The notes beneath the pieces were generated by a model. The model made no database searches. It saw nothing but the letters and a program-made list of their open reading frames with translations, and had not been told where the DNA came from. Shown here one piece after another: positions 44,325 through 55,235 of a stretch of DNA of 64,000 bases (positions are counted from its first letter, which is position 1; each line of letters starts with the position of its first letter). The stretch lies in NCBI GenBank assembly GCA_036362985.1, contig JAYGXS010000005.1, forward strand, positions 56,667,404 to 56,731,403, in the 5' to 3' direction. The DNA comes from Ligula intestinalis. Its lineage: Eukaryota > Platyhelminthes > Cestoda > Diphyllobothriidea > Diphyllobothriidae. The position numbers and the translations under genes were made by a program.

Positions 44325-45280
44325 TTATCTGGTCGTCCACGTGGCTTCTTAACTATAATGTATCCAAGTGTCTTGTTCTGCACATAAGCCCGGGGCGAAG
44401 AGTGCCGCCGAAACACAGTTATTTTATCAATGGCATCGTATGAAAAGAGGTTGAGAAGCACAAAGATCTGGGTATATGGACAACCACAAACATGATACAA
44501 ACAGAGCACTATAAAAAGTCCGTCCAGAAGGCAACTAGTACCCTGCACTGGATCAGACGAGCGTTCAAAATCTTTCCACCTGAACTCTTCGGAAAAATAT
44601 TTGGCGCCTTTGTGAGACCACATATTGAATACGGAATGCCAATTTGGACACCGTGGTTGAAGAAAGATATGGAGCTTCTTGAACAAGTGCAACGCAGGGT
44701 GACAAAGATGGTTGATGGCCTCTGGGTCTTACCATATCAGGAGAGATTGTTCAAACTTGATCTTTTTCCTTTGTCTTACAGGAACGTGCAGTGCAACCTG
44801 CTCTGGAAATTCCGGATAATCCGAGGCCACATTTCATCTCTAAAATTGGAGGATTTCTTCCAATAAGCCACCACTACTCATCTGCGTGGCCATCCTTACA
44901 AGGTCACAAACGAGCGCACCCGATTAGACCTCCGAAAATATTTCTCTAGTCAACGCTTGGTCCGGCCATGGAACTTGCTACCAAGCGAGACGGTTTCCGC
45001 TGACAAAATTGCGGAATTTAAAAGAAGACTCAATGTGATTTTATTTGACAAAAGGCGACTTTTACAACACGATTTCCTACTGTTAGCACTGTGAACAACT
45101 TTTCTGGCTTTAGACCGTTTTCATTCTTTTTCGTGAAAATTCACTCAAAATTTTGTCATGATATCATGTGTGCTTCCCCCGACTGCACATTAATTGTAAG
45201 AACAACCATGTTTGCGTTACATAAATAAGGTCCTCAAAGGCATTTCTTGCCTGTAACCCTTAAATAAACATACATATATA

Positions 45281-45386
45281 TATCCCGATCATCATCTCTC
45301 AAAGAAGGCGAAGAAGAAAGCAAGGCGCTGTCGTGGACCACACTGTAATTGTGCTTCGCCTTCTTTGGGGGATAATGATCGGGATA
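45281..45386. repeat. Long perfect-type hairpin (foldback)
   Basis: Left arm TATCCCGATCATCATC plus CAAAGAAGGCGAAG (45281-45313) pairs with right arm CTTCGCCTTCTTTG plus GATAATGATCGGGATA (45354-45386); only a few bases near the middle do not match. The loop is about 40 nt. TA-rich microsatellites flank both sides. A small foldback MITE inserted in TA-rich DNA is the likely nature. Confidence 0.75.
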
Positions 45387-45418
45387 ATTTATCTGGACCT
45401 CGTATCTTCGCCTAGGTT

Positions 45419-45443
45419 AATATATATATATATATATATATAT
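45419..45443. repeat. TA microsatellite
   Basis: Run of alternating T and A, about 25 bp, beside the foldback at 45281-45386. Confidence 0.9.
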
Positions 45444-45523
45444 TGCATACGTACAGTATTATGTGTAGAGCTTGGTTATGTACAAGAAAAGAATGATGTT
45501 TGTCTGTATTTTACGCAATAAAA

Positions 45524-45621
45524 AAGTTATAAAAGCCGGCGGATTTTGCTTCATAAAATTCCGTCCCGAACTGATTTGGGCTTAATACGCGGCTGGGCCT
45601 AATAAACGGCGACTACTGTAT
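45524..45621. mobile_element. MITE-like element, TIR CAGTAGTCGCC, copy 2
   Basis: Ends in GGCGACTACTGTA (the reverse complement of TACAGTAGTCGCC) and contains GATTTGGGCTTAATACGCGGC, as in copy 1 at 40557. About 98 bp if the left end is the TTATAAAAGCCGGCGG near 45527. Class inferred from the TA and CAGT ends only. Confidence 0.4.
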
Positions 45622-45689
45622 TGTGATGCCTTATTTGGAAAAAAGAATAAAGTCTCTCTAACATAGATGCCAAATTTTACAGAATGTAC

Positions 45690-46899
45690 CAAATGTATGG
45701 GTTAATCGCAATATACTTGTGGGAGTGCACACTGGTGGGTTCCCTATGTTCTATAAGCTTGTATTATCACCTCATGCAGATCGAATTTCTGCCAAGGCCG
45801 CACAGATATGTGGGTTTATATCGCATAATTTTTTCCTTCCAGAAATGAAGTTAAAACTATACCGCATGTTTGTTCTCCCTATACTAGAATACTGCTGTCC
45901 ACTTTTTGGTCTCATGACCCAGCATGACCGTAGTAAGATTGAAAAGGTTCAGCGAGTTTTCAATCGTAAAATATTTTCTGTTTCTGGGTCTGGTATGTGT
46001 TATACAGATAGATGTCAATTAGCAAACATTAAATTTCTTTGGGTACGAAGACTCGAAGCTGGTATATGCTTTCTGTTTCGCGTTAACAATAGTCCTAATC
46101 TCCACAAATTAATGCTCTCCTTCCAGTAGACCGACCTTACGCCACTTGTAACTCTTCCATGATAATTTTACCACCCCGTAGCTCCACATCTAAACGTTCT
46201 CGCTTTTTTACCTCCAAATATGCTTTTATTTGGAGCGACCTTCCATTCGATTTTAGGCTGTCTTCTACCCTATCGATTTTTTAAAGGCAAATTACATAAG
46301 CATTTAAATTTAGAGGAAATAAAGTCGTTACTGTCTGTTTCCTTTCCAAACACACAAGTTTTAGATTTTGAAAGGGGTCGTCCTGGCATCTGAAGCTCTT
46401 CCCAGGATACTAAAATGATTGCTAAACATGTTAGCATTTTCCTCTGCAGAGTCAAGCATCACTTCCAAGGGCTGCGAACTCTTCTCCGTTTTTGCAACCT
46501 TCGCTGTGGTCTTCGAGATTGGCTCTGGAATCTGGTGGGTCGCAACTCGATGATGTTGCCTTCACTTCTACTGCCTTCTCCTGTTGTCCCGGATGACCCC
46601 TTTTTAACTCAACGATATATTATTTTTTCCCATGACCATAAACGTCCTGAACCCTCGACATCAGGTCCCAAACTAAACACATCAAACCTTGTTTCCTATC
46701 AACGCAGTTTTTTCTGCTAAAGCTTTTTGAACTTGGTGGCCCGCTGAACCCATCCACCGATTTAAGAGTTTTTTACTGCCGATGACAATTATTTTATAAG
46801 AGTTCACTGTTTATCATTATTATTTTTATTTTCACGATAGCACTAAGTTTGCAACGACAGGGCCCCTTGGGCCTTAAATACACAAATTATTATTATTAT
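45690..46899 (+). pseudogene. LINE 3' end, RT C-terminal domain (family E)
   Basis: 45719-46129 (136 codons) reads KAAQICGFISHNFFLPEMKL, YRMFVLPILEYCCPLFG, HDRSKIEKVQRVFNRKIF: the C-terminal helix-rich region after RT in CR1/I-group LINEs. Shifted frames continue it to about 46300. The 3' untranslated region ends in GGCCCCTTGGGCCTTAAATA followed by an ATT microsatellite (46884-46899), a tail type common in CR1-like elements. The 5' part is lost. Confidence 0.7.
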
Positions 46900-47639
46900 G
46901 CCACACCGGTTTGGGAACCCGGTGTGTAGTGCTGGGAACCCGTCTATACCAGTAATGTTTCGTTAAAACCTTTTGTTCTGCCCAACGCTCAGCTTCGACT
47001 GAGTTTGCTTCTAAGACCCCCCTATTAACAGAGGCAGTGGGTATCAGAATACATAGTCAGAATATAGATAACGATGTTGCTTATCTGTGTGTGCCCTTGA
47101 ATTTCCCTTTCCGCATGACACTGCTATATTCATTTTTTTCAAATCTAACGCTTTCGCTTCTAAACAGTTATACTTGTCTTATAGCTATAGACTACGTATA
47201 CTGTTTGTTAAACCAATTATTTCTAGTACTTCGTGTTATAGAATGTTTGTTTATTGATGAGGCCCGTTGGACCTGAAATATAAAACGAATTTTATGTGAA
47301 TCTCAATTTGCAATTCGCCCATCAACAATGTACATAAAATAAAACGACTTATCAAATCAGTCACTCATTCAAAATGAAGCACACTGATGTGCATAAGCTG
47401 CTGATTCTCTGCTAGAGCATGCGTCTATGTGAAATAGGATTTCGAGATGTTTACAGCAACTGTGTTTGTGTTGATGTAGGAAATGTGGATCATATTTCTA
47501 TTCTCTATTCTAATATCAGGATCAGGGAAATATATGCGAGCAACATGACAAGATGGCTAAAAAAATAGGGATACAAAAGAGAAATTGGAAAAAAATATGT
47601 CAATTACATGCTTGCAGACGAATATGTGTTGCTTAGTCT
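46900..47639. other. Spacer with possible LINE 3' tail
   Basis: The segment 47230-47290 ends in GATGAGGCCCGTTGGACCTGAAATA, which resembles a CR1-like 3' end, but no protein remnant is recognised upstream. The rest has no identified feature. Confidence 0.35.
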
Positions 47640-48054
47640 AAATCGTCATAACCTGTGACTGCTCGCTTAGCACGAAAAATAACATTTTTGTAATAAACTG
47701 TCTCTCTTGTTAGCCAGTGGCTGGTGAATGAGGTGTTTTGCGCATGTCCAGTTTGCTTTTCAATAAATTAACACAGATGGAAAGGAGAGCCTTTTCGGGA
47801 AGAGTGTTCCAAGCTGCAATCACTTTGTTACTGAAGAATATTTTACAAAAATCCAGACCATTCATAATACGGAAGGTTAGTATGAGATCCCCTCGCAGTT
47901 GCCTGTAATAAAGGGGAAATGGATTAAAGGTTGACAGTCTGCATTCATAGGGCAGTGTCCCCAGACATGTGACCAATTTTGTCGATCGCATCTGCACCTT
48001 TCCTAAGGTGGTACAGTCTTTGACAGTCAAACGTCTCCATGTTTGCATAGCCAA
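47640..48054 (-). pseudogene. CR1-type LINE C-terminal fragment
   Basis: On the minus strand 47710-48054 reads DCTTLGKVQMRSTKLVTCL, LPYECRLSTFNPFPLYYRQL, RGDLILTFRIMN, SNKVIAAWNTLPE: the conserved end of CR1-type proteins (the family C copy has a homologous end near 20174). Only the last 110 codons or so are present. Confidence 0.7.
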
Positions 48055-48130
48055 TTTTAGTTGTGGCCGAATAAAGCTTTACAATATTTTAGAAATTCTG
48101 TCTTTAGAGTTGCGAAAATACCTATCAGAG

Positions 48131-48220
48131 AATTTAAAAGTCTAGTTTGGCGAGTATGCGTGTACTTCCGACAAATTCTCGTCAGGTCTTACATTTATAT
48201 GGAAACTGGGTGCGAGTTTA
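48131..48220 (+). mobile_element. Penelope-like fragment in inverted orientation
   Basis: About 85 bp closely matching, in reverse, 49119-49200 (shared AGTCTAGTTTGG and ACATTTATATGGAAACTGGG). It encodes the same peptide segment (SYIYMETG) as the Penelope fragment at 48302-49195. The two pieces therefore form an inverted pair about 0.9 kb apart. Penelope-like elements are known for inverted or partial-tandem flanks. Confidence 0.65.
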
Positions 48221-48301
48221 AACGTGTTCGTCTTTTCGGACAAGTGAGTCTTGGAAAAGGGGTTGGAGTCGATAAGCGAAGACTGGTTGTAAGGGTAGGG
48301 T

Positions 48302-49195
48302 TTAATGGAGCAGTCTAGGGGAGGGAGGATGCGAAGGCGAGGGGAGGGAAACAAGCAAAGCGTAGATGACTGCATGTCGCTTAGTGGCTGTGGGCCACGC
48401 CAACTGTGGGGCTTGTAGGAAATACTGTTGTGCACACAACGCGGGCTTCATCAGTCTGATAGCGGTCGCTCCTGCTGTTGCTAGCAGGCACTGACCCAGG
48501 GACTTCGGATAATTTGGTGGGACCCTGTAGACCACGCTGAAAACTTCGTCCGGGTCCACTCGATGTCCGAAATCGACCATGTGCGACAGAATAGAGCTGT
48601 TTATGCTCCTGACTTCACCTTTTCTCAGCCATGCCGGGAGGTGTTCCTTTATTCTTCTGGATAGGCGCCAGCTCGTGCGACCAATATAACCTGCTTCACA
48701 AGAACAAGTGAAAGAGTAGATGCACATTGAAGTAGTCTGAACTGGTAACCTATCCTTACCTTCCCCGTGTAAGATTGGGTTGGTTGAGAATAATACCTGA
48801 ACTGTGGCTGCTGGGAAGGTTTCTGCAACGGCTTAGTCAAGGCGTATTTTCAGCAGTTCACTTGCTGCGTACCCTCGAAATAGGACTTTGAGGAATAGTG
48901 TTTTCTTTTCTACAGTATGTGCGGTGGATTTTATTTGTTTCTCACCCCTGTTCCTTGTAATCTATCTCTCAGGATACCCGTTCTCACGCAGTAGGTCCTC
49001 GATTTTCTTGAGCTCCTCATCGATACTGTCTACTGAGCAAATTTTCCTAACCCTTTGCATTAAGCATCGAACTAGATTTCGCTTCTGATGAAGGGGTACG
49101 AAACTCTTAAAACCTGTAGCACCCAGTTTCCATATAAATGTAAGGCCTGATGAGAATTTTTAGAAAGTGCACGTTTACTTGCCAAACTAGACTTC
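48302..49195 (-). pseudogene. Penelope-like element: RT C-terminus and GIY-YIG endonuclease
   Basis: Read on the minus strand: YIYMETG, then (in a shifted frame) FVPLHQKRNLVRCLMQRVRK, ENGYPER, ETFPAATVQVLFSTN, KDRLPVQTTS, and the GIY-YIG domain CIYSFTCSCEAGYIGRTSWR followed by LSRRIKEHLP (48302-48727). This order is that of Penelope RT C-terminus, linker and GIY-YIG nuclease. The palm of the RT is missing, and a stop lies near 48955. The nuclease part has a 141-codon open frame. The 5' edge (about 49195) abuts a LINE endonuclease segment in the same orientation. Confidence 0.8.
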
Positions 49196-50160
49196 TGAAT
49201 TGTATGATGATGGTAGTAGGCTGCTTTCCTGGCGTCGGTAAGGCGATCGACGTATTCGTTGCGCAGGAGATTCTTCTCAGAGATGAGATTGCTGATTGCT
49301 GACTCGTTTTCATCGAACCAGTCATGATGTTGGCGGCGCGCGTGGCTAAAGATGCGTCTGGCAGTGCATTGAGCAGTATACCGTAGTTGACCACATCGAT
49401 TTTCCACGGAGGTGTTCTCCTCTGCGACTGGAAGTTTGTCCAGCTGTTGTGCCAGCTCGTCGCTCAAACGCAAATGGTTGACAGGGAAGTTTAACAAGTC
49501 AGTATTCAGCTTACCCGAGGGTTGCTTATCTTGTGGTCTTCTGCGTGGTTGGTGGCGGATCCGCATCTTGGAGATTATGAGACAATTGTCGGTATCCACG
49601 TCCGCACCCGGCATCACCTTTGTCCCCAACACGTCCTGCTAGTCGCGCCGCCGCAAGAGGACATAGTCAAGAAGGTGCCACTGCCGGAAACGGGGGTGCA
49701 TCCAGGTTACCTTGTGCTGTAGCGGTTGGCTGAATTATGTGTTGGTCACTATGAAACGGTGCACCGCGCAGGTTCGAAGGAGGAGTAGGTCATTTTCATT
49801 GAGTCCATGGCGACCGTGGTTTCCGAACACTCCTCTTCAGGCAGCGTGATCTGTGCCGACGTAGGCATTGAAGTCACCAAGGACAATTAACTTGTCCGCA
49901 TTTGGCACAGACGCCAAGAGAGCGTGCAGATCCTCGTAGAACTTGTTCTTTGTCTCGTCGGAGCTGTTCATTGGAAGAGCGTAGACGCCTGCCACCCCAG
50001 AGAGGCAGGCGGAGGCTCATCAGGCTCATCGTTAATGCCCTGCGGCGTACATGGTAGGCGTCTCACGATGTCCTTCCGGATGACAAAGGCGACGCCGGCC
50101 TTGCGTTGCTCTGCCGCCGGACGGCCCACATAGAAGAAGGTGTATTTTTACCACAGTAAT
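49196..50160 (-). pseudogene. RTE/CFDP2-like LINE, 5' half (endonuclease), inverted (family I)
   Basis: The minus strand reads, with frameshifts, YTFFYVGRP and AGVAFVIRKDIV (near 50130-50060), [13 protein letters not shown] (near 49880-49840), LLLLRTCAVHRF, WHLLDYVLLRRRD (near 49660), then a 186-codon frame 49072-49632 with KMRIRHQPRRRPQDKQPSGK and ARRQHHDWFDENESAISNL. This is the apurinic-type endonuclease and linker of the LINEs often annotated as craniofacial development protein 2-like. It ends at KAAYYHHHTIQKS (49196). The missing 3' half is on the other strand from about 50985. Confidence 0.75.
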
Positions 50161-50984
50161 AAGTCTGTAATGACGGAGTCCGAGCCTTAAGTATACAATT
50201 ATTATTATAAGACACATTCTGTATTACCACATAAGGTTGACAACAGATAAAATTTTAACTATAGTCTGCATTTCTACCTGAAGCAAATGTCACTAACTGC
50301 GAGACGTCAAGTCAAGTTTATTGAAGGAAACATGGGCAAACGCATATGAACTCCCTATTAGTACACAGCAGTTAAGAAATGCATCGGCACAGCCGAACAT
50401 TTCGAAGAAGTCATTTGCATAATTGTAGGTGACTACTCGTTTGTTCCAAGTAATACAACCACATGTGGTGATGTCAGTTAACACGAGCCAGCAGTGTAAC
50501 TGAGAAAGCAGAGCAGACAGTGAAAAGGCTTCTAAGGCATGGCTCAGAATTCAAGAATGCAATATCATTTGCGGTTTTTTAGGAGAAAAACTGTCGCTCG
50601 TGGGAGGGAAGTATGGGAATGTCGGCGGCGGCCAGGGGGCCCACTACGAGAGATATTTTTATTCAAAGGCCACACGAGGAAAAGACCGTAGAGTCAAGAG
50701 AACATACCCAAGAGCCGGAGATGCGACCATGATAGCTCTTGCTGTGACAAGAAAAGAGGAACCCGCCACGATCGTCAGCAGTCAGCTCTTAGTTCGATAT
50801 GAGGAAGAACGTGACATCCGCTATATTGCTCCGCAAGCCCTCGGTAACACACGACATCAGTACTCTGTTCTCAAAGTAACCTGTATAGCCAAATACCTAG
50901 GCCAATCTCAGGCCCGAGGCCAACAAATCGGCTTTCTTTCGGCGTTAAAGCCTAGTGCAGCAGCGAATGGGGGGAGAGCGGCGC
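50161..50984. other. Segment between the two LINE halves
   Basis: Ends on the left with a LINE-like tail word (GCCTTAAGTATACAATTATTATTAT, split here by eye at 50186-50209). The 50600-51025 frame (141 codons) is basic but shows no known domain before the LINE similarity starts near 50985. Confidence 0.35.
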
Positions 50985-52905
50985 AAAAAAACGCTTGGAT
51001 GACTCACACGGCTCAAGAAGAATAGAAGGCTATGCAGACCGCACTGAAATGAAGGACTTCTTCTGTGCATTCATCAAGAAGACCTATAATTGTCAGCCTA
51101 AAGCACCTGAACCGATGCTCTGGCCCGATAGAAAAACTATTCTGATGAGAACTTTTAAAGTTCGAAGCGAAAAACTAGGTAATGCAGAGTTTTCCTCAAT
51201 TAGCCATTCAGAACATCTGACAAGGGTGTGGGATACGAAGTATTCCGGCGGGACGATAGAAGACGAACGTATCCCAATGGTTAAAAACTAGTAGATAAGT
51301 TAAGGTTTGGAACGCCAGAGTGTTATGGATACTTACATTAAGCGTAGAATGAGTAGAATGTGAGCAATAGATAAACGGCACCCAGACTAGTGCAGTTCAG
51401 CCATGAGCGGGCTGAAGTCCAGTCGCATTCCGGCGGGTGTAGTCGGAGGGTCGGATGTTTTCAACCTACCGTAAGGTCACCGGCTTCGTGAGTGTCTCAG
51501 CATATGCAATCACTACACATTAAGGTCCTTTGTGAACTGGCCTTGAGAAGCGGTTGGCCAGTAAGGCCAGACACGTCCGTGACCTTGACTGGAGCTTTGA
51601 CATCGTCTGGCGCGCACGCGCTGGTGGACACGAGAGCCAGACATGCGGAATATGCCCCAGCCTCCGAGCAAAGCATGACTTAGAATACAAGGTTGCTACA
51701 AGGGGTTTGGCGGACGCCCGCAAGTGGAAAATAACGCAGAACTGAACCGTCTGCACTTGTTGCAAAAACCATTAAAACTTTACACTAGATATCTGACGAC
51801 ATAATACTAGGACAGTACATCCCTCTTCACTGTTCCAGTAGATGTGGAGACAAGGAGAATTTCATCAGGAACCCCAAACCATCCGATTGTCTACCTACGT
51901 AAATGCAAGGCGAACCGATAACACTCTGAAAATTACAGAGGCATCTCGTGATTGCGGAAAAACTCCTTACTCCTGACCTTTCCAATCGCCTAAAAGTTCT
52001 CCTAGAGTAAAAACCTCTCCCGGAAACTTACGGCGAGTATCACAAGAATCACAGCATGCTCGATCTGAACCTCGTCACCTGTCAAATACAAAATAATGAA
52101 GCGACTGTACTGTCTTCGCAGACCTGGCAGAGGAATTTGATGAGTTCAACCGTCCTGGAGTCCAGAGCATTATGCTGAAATTCGGATTTTTGAAGCCTTC
52201 AAGACAGATGGCACAACAAATACACGTTTCGTTGATCATTGAAGTCACAGACCGTGAGGCCGTTTTGAAAACATTCACAGTGGTAAATGATGTAGACCAG
52301 GGTTGAGCACTCGCTCCCAATCTATGTAGTGTACTGTTCTTCGCCATGCTGAGGGGAGCGTACCCCGAGGAGCGGGTAGGAAGTAACATCGCCTGTCTTA
52401 CTGACGAACAGCCGCTCAATAGCAAACACATGATACCGGCCTGGTGATGAATGAACGAAAATAATTGTTTGCCAATACGACTTTTCAAACACATGATAGC
52501 CTCCACGGGCACTTCAGTGAGCAGCTTATGAGACTGAACCACTTTCAGCCCAGCTGCCTCACAGCATTCGAGTTGCGGAACAGAAGTCCTGACAAGGAGA
52601 TCCTGAGAGGAACCGGAATCCACAGTATTCACGTCCAAGTAACAAAGACACGACTGTAATGGATGGGAATGTCAATAGGTTTGAGGGCGAGTACGCTGCC
52701 AAAATAGTCTTTAACGATGATGTCGCAATGGATGCTTGCTTGATAAAGTGTTCTCAAAAGGAGATCACGTTGATGTCCAGTTTCTGTGCATTGGCACAAG
52801 ATTACACGAACTCCAGCTTGCAGTCAACCGCAAGGATAAGCAGAGTCTGGTATATGGCCACTTACAATGACAGAGCCGCAATCTCGCCTTTCAGAAAGCG
52901 AGGAT
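50985..52905 (+). pseudogene. RTE/CFDP2-like LINE, 3' half (RT), heavily decayed (family I)
   Basis: Begins NAWMTHTAQEE and RRIEGYADRTEMKDFF, the linker that follows directly on the segment ending at 49196. Next come NHRGIS-like remnants near 51930, NRLNVLLE near 51985, and motif A as FADLAEEFDEFNRPG (52118-52165). HVSLIIEVTDREAVLKTFTV, VNDVDQG, ALAPNLCSVLFFAML follow (to about 52350), and motif C as FNDD (near 52710), where FADD is expected. Stops and shifts are frequent. Anciently dead. Confidence 0.65.
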
Positions 52906-53849
52906 GATCAGCCGAACCAGTGATATGATGGCCAGGCTGATGTTGGAAGGTTGATCTTCGACTGCTCTCTTAACCAACCCCAAATCCCGCCTACCAGTCA
53001 CTCCGAAAGAGGCTCGAGTTAGTTCAGACAAGGCAAGCTGAACGCACAATACAGGTCCCAAGGGGCCGACAGCCGAGACTCGCGGTCGAAAAACGTGGAG
53101 GCGCCAACCGGAAGTCACGTGTCCAGCGCGGCAAGACTTCTTACTAACGTGCGCGCGAGGCCGAAAGCACCACACACGCGCAACAAAAACAACTGATTAC
53201 TTTGCCGTCTGGTGAGGGCAAAAAGCACGCAACGACAGCCGCAAAGCGGACACAGATGACACTATCACGCCTGCTTTTAGCAGGCCAAAGCACGTGCGTT
53301 GAGCGCAGTTATAATACAAGGAAGACGGCAAAGTTGAACAAGTGAAGGCTGATAGGAAAAGCTAGCGCGCTACTCTGGTAACAGAAACGCGCATTTCCGA
53401 AATGTCGGCATGAATATAAGCTGGTTAATTCACCTGCCTCTTTTATCATATTTTTCGCTCAGGAATAAACGCAAACCGAGCAATTGGCTTCCTGAAGAAA
53501 ACAGGCTTCTTACGCACGGTAGGGGTCATTAATAAGCAGCCACCTACTAGGCTGTTTGGAAGTAGACTGATGCAGAGCTGTTGCGGGCTTATTGGTCTTC
53601 ACTTAGATAATAATAGCCCTGACTAACAACTGATACCGGGAACAAGACAGTTTTACCATCCTATTCGACGAGATTAATCACGTACATAACAGCACGAGGG
53701 GGGCAGAGGCGGTGATTTACGCGTTGATTAGGTTAAATTGATAGTAGACTTGCGATGCATCTGACGTGGCCCCTAGCAGCCACTTGGAACCCAGGATCAG
53801 CGGCTGACGCATGGCGCCTATGGCCTGCAAGGCCCGCGCGTTCAAGCCA
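52906..53849. other. Spacer, nothing recognised
   Basis: No RNA gene, transposon end or conserved frame could be identified. The minus-strand frame 52891-53175 resembles no known family. Confidence 0.4.
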
Positions 53850-54165
53850 GCCTTCGCCCATCTCAAGGTCGCGCCACGACCACTAGTCTAGAAATGAGCT
53901 GCGTGGTTGGCTGCCATCACAAAACATGCCCTGGCATTCCGGCGATTCCCAACGCTCTCGTCACTTCAAACCACATCGCTTAAGCGGAAGGACGCGCTAT
54001 CCCTGGTCTAACTTCTTCCTGCTTAGTCTCCATTTCTCTGTATAGAGAATAAAATATTCCTAACACTCTGGCCTTCTCACCGTCTTCTCTCCTAAGGAGC
54101 CATGGTCTGGAAGATCGTAGTTGCAAGGGTTTAACTTACTTAACCCTCTGCGATGGATCTATCGC
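53850..54165 (-). mobile_element. Dispersed LTR-like repeat G, reverse copy
   Basis: Read on the minus strand it starts TCCATCGCAGAGGGTTAAG, then AACTACGATCTTCCAGACCATGG and a GGCCAGAGTGTTAGGAATA block with TTTATTCTC. It shares CCCATCTCAAGGTC at its far end with the copy at 57516. No coding capacity. Confidence 0.5.
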
Positions 54166-54690
54166 AGGGGGTTTAGTGAGTCTAACCGTGCAACTGTGAT
54201 CTTCAGACCATGGCTACTTGGTGGAGAAGAGAAGTCCATGAAGGCCAATGTAGGCAGGAAGAGTTTATTGTGTACACAACGGAAGAGGAGAATAGATGAG
54301 AGTTGATTGACTCGGGAGAGACACGTCCAATCAGTAGGTTGACCGGGCTCAAGTGAGATCTTAGAGTAGTCGGGCCAGAAGACAGAGAGAGGGAGATCTT
54401 TCATTGGCTAGGTCGGCCTGGAGATTTTGGGCAGAGAGGCAACTTGCGTCAGGCACGCGTGCAAGCTCCTCATTCGTCACCTCATAGATGCGAGAACTAT
54501 GATTGGCTGACTGACTAGCTCGCGTCGAAGAGCACTTTCCCAAACGCTCACCGATGTGCTTTCTCGACCACCACAATTTCTCTTCCCCCACCCACCTCTG
54601 CATGGTGTCAATTAGAGCGGCGACGGGATCAGGCGCAGGTGACTGGAATGATGTGTGCCATCACCCCTCCTCAAGTTTGGTGTTATTTAT
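54166..54690 (+). mobile_element. Dispersed LTR-like repeat G, forward copy
   Basis: Starts TCTATCGCAGGGGGTTTAG, then CTGTGATCTTCAGACCATGG and AGTTTATTGTG. It is directly back to back with the reverse copy at 53850-54165, so the two ends form a palindrome centred at 54165/54166. The other end may lie near the TGATGGCACAC on the minus strand at about 54670. No coding capacity. Confidence 0.5.
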
Positions 54691-55235
54691 GACAGCGCGA
54701 CCCGAATAACGCCTGTGAGGCCCTGATCTAACCGCCCCCACCCTTGTTGGCTCAGCAAGCTATCATGCGGCCCATTTAGGGGGACCAAACCGGAAACCCA
54801 AGCATGCACACAGATACATGGCACCTTCTTAGGCGTTCGTAGTGACCCTATAGCGCCTTCTAGCCCCTGGGCGAAACCACGCATGAGGTCACGTGATTGC
54901 AGTCTGGGTCGACCTCTGGGACAGCCAACCACAGGTTCCGCTAACTGATAGCATGCGCGCAGGTTTAGAGTGGCCCCAGTCTGGTCTGGCCAATCACCTA
55001 CCTGAGGCTGACCACACAAGGACGGCCCTCTAGACGCAATTATGACTTCCGTGCTCACACACTTCGGACACCGGACCCCGGCAGCTGGACGTGTACTCGT
55101 CTGAAAGTCAACTTCCTCCAACCCATTTTCCACTACTTCTGTAGAGAATGCACTCTTTTCTTCCCCTGGCGTGTCGCGTCTTCTCTTTCACTACAGAACT
55201 GGGTTTTAAGATCGCACATCCACTGGGATAAATTA
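54691..55235. other. Spacer or unrecognised mobile DNA
   Basis: A 148-codon minus-strand frame (54687-55133) shows only a CPKC pair and no domain I can name. It may belong to the adjacent repeat. Confidence 0.35.

Larger units (their letters stand above)
40990..45095 (+). mobile_element. Nearly full-length CR1-type LINE (family D)
   Basis: Contains both ORFs: an ORF1-like protein (41008 to about 42130, with breaks) and ORF2 with endonuclease (42236-42930) and RT (43260-45090). Several frameshifts and stops separate the parts (near 41590, 41945, 42626, 42985, 43290, 44324, 44866), so it is an old copy. The protein ends with the CR1-type NLLPSETVSADKIAEFKRR near 45000. The element has different sequence from family C, so at least two CR1-like lineages were active. 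Confidence 0.8.

Noticed and set aside
45281..45386. Hairpin as a microRNA precursor
   Set aside because: Arms are nearly perfectly paired with a large loop and TA-rich flanks, which fits a foldback element better than a miRNA.
54687..55133. 148-codon minus-strand frame
   Set aside because: No known domain, next to repeat G; probably fortuitous in GC-rich repeat DNA.
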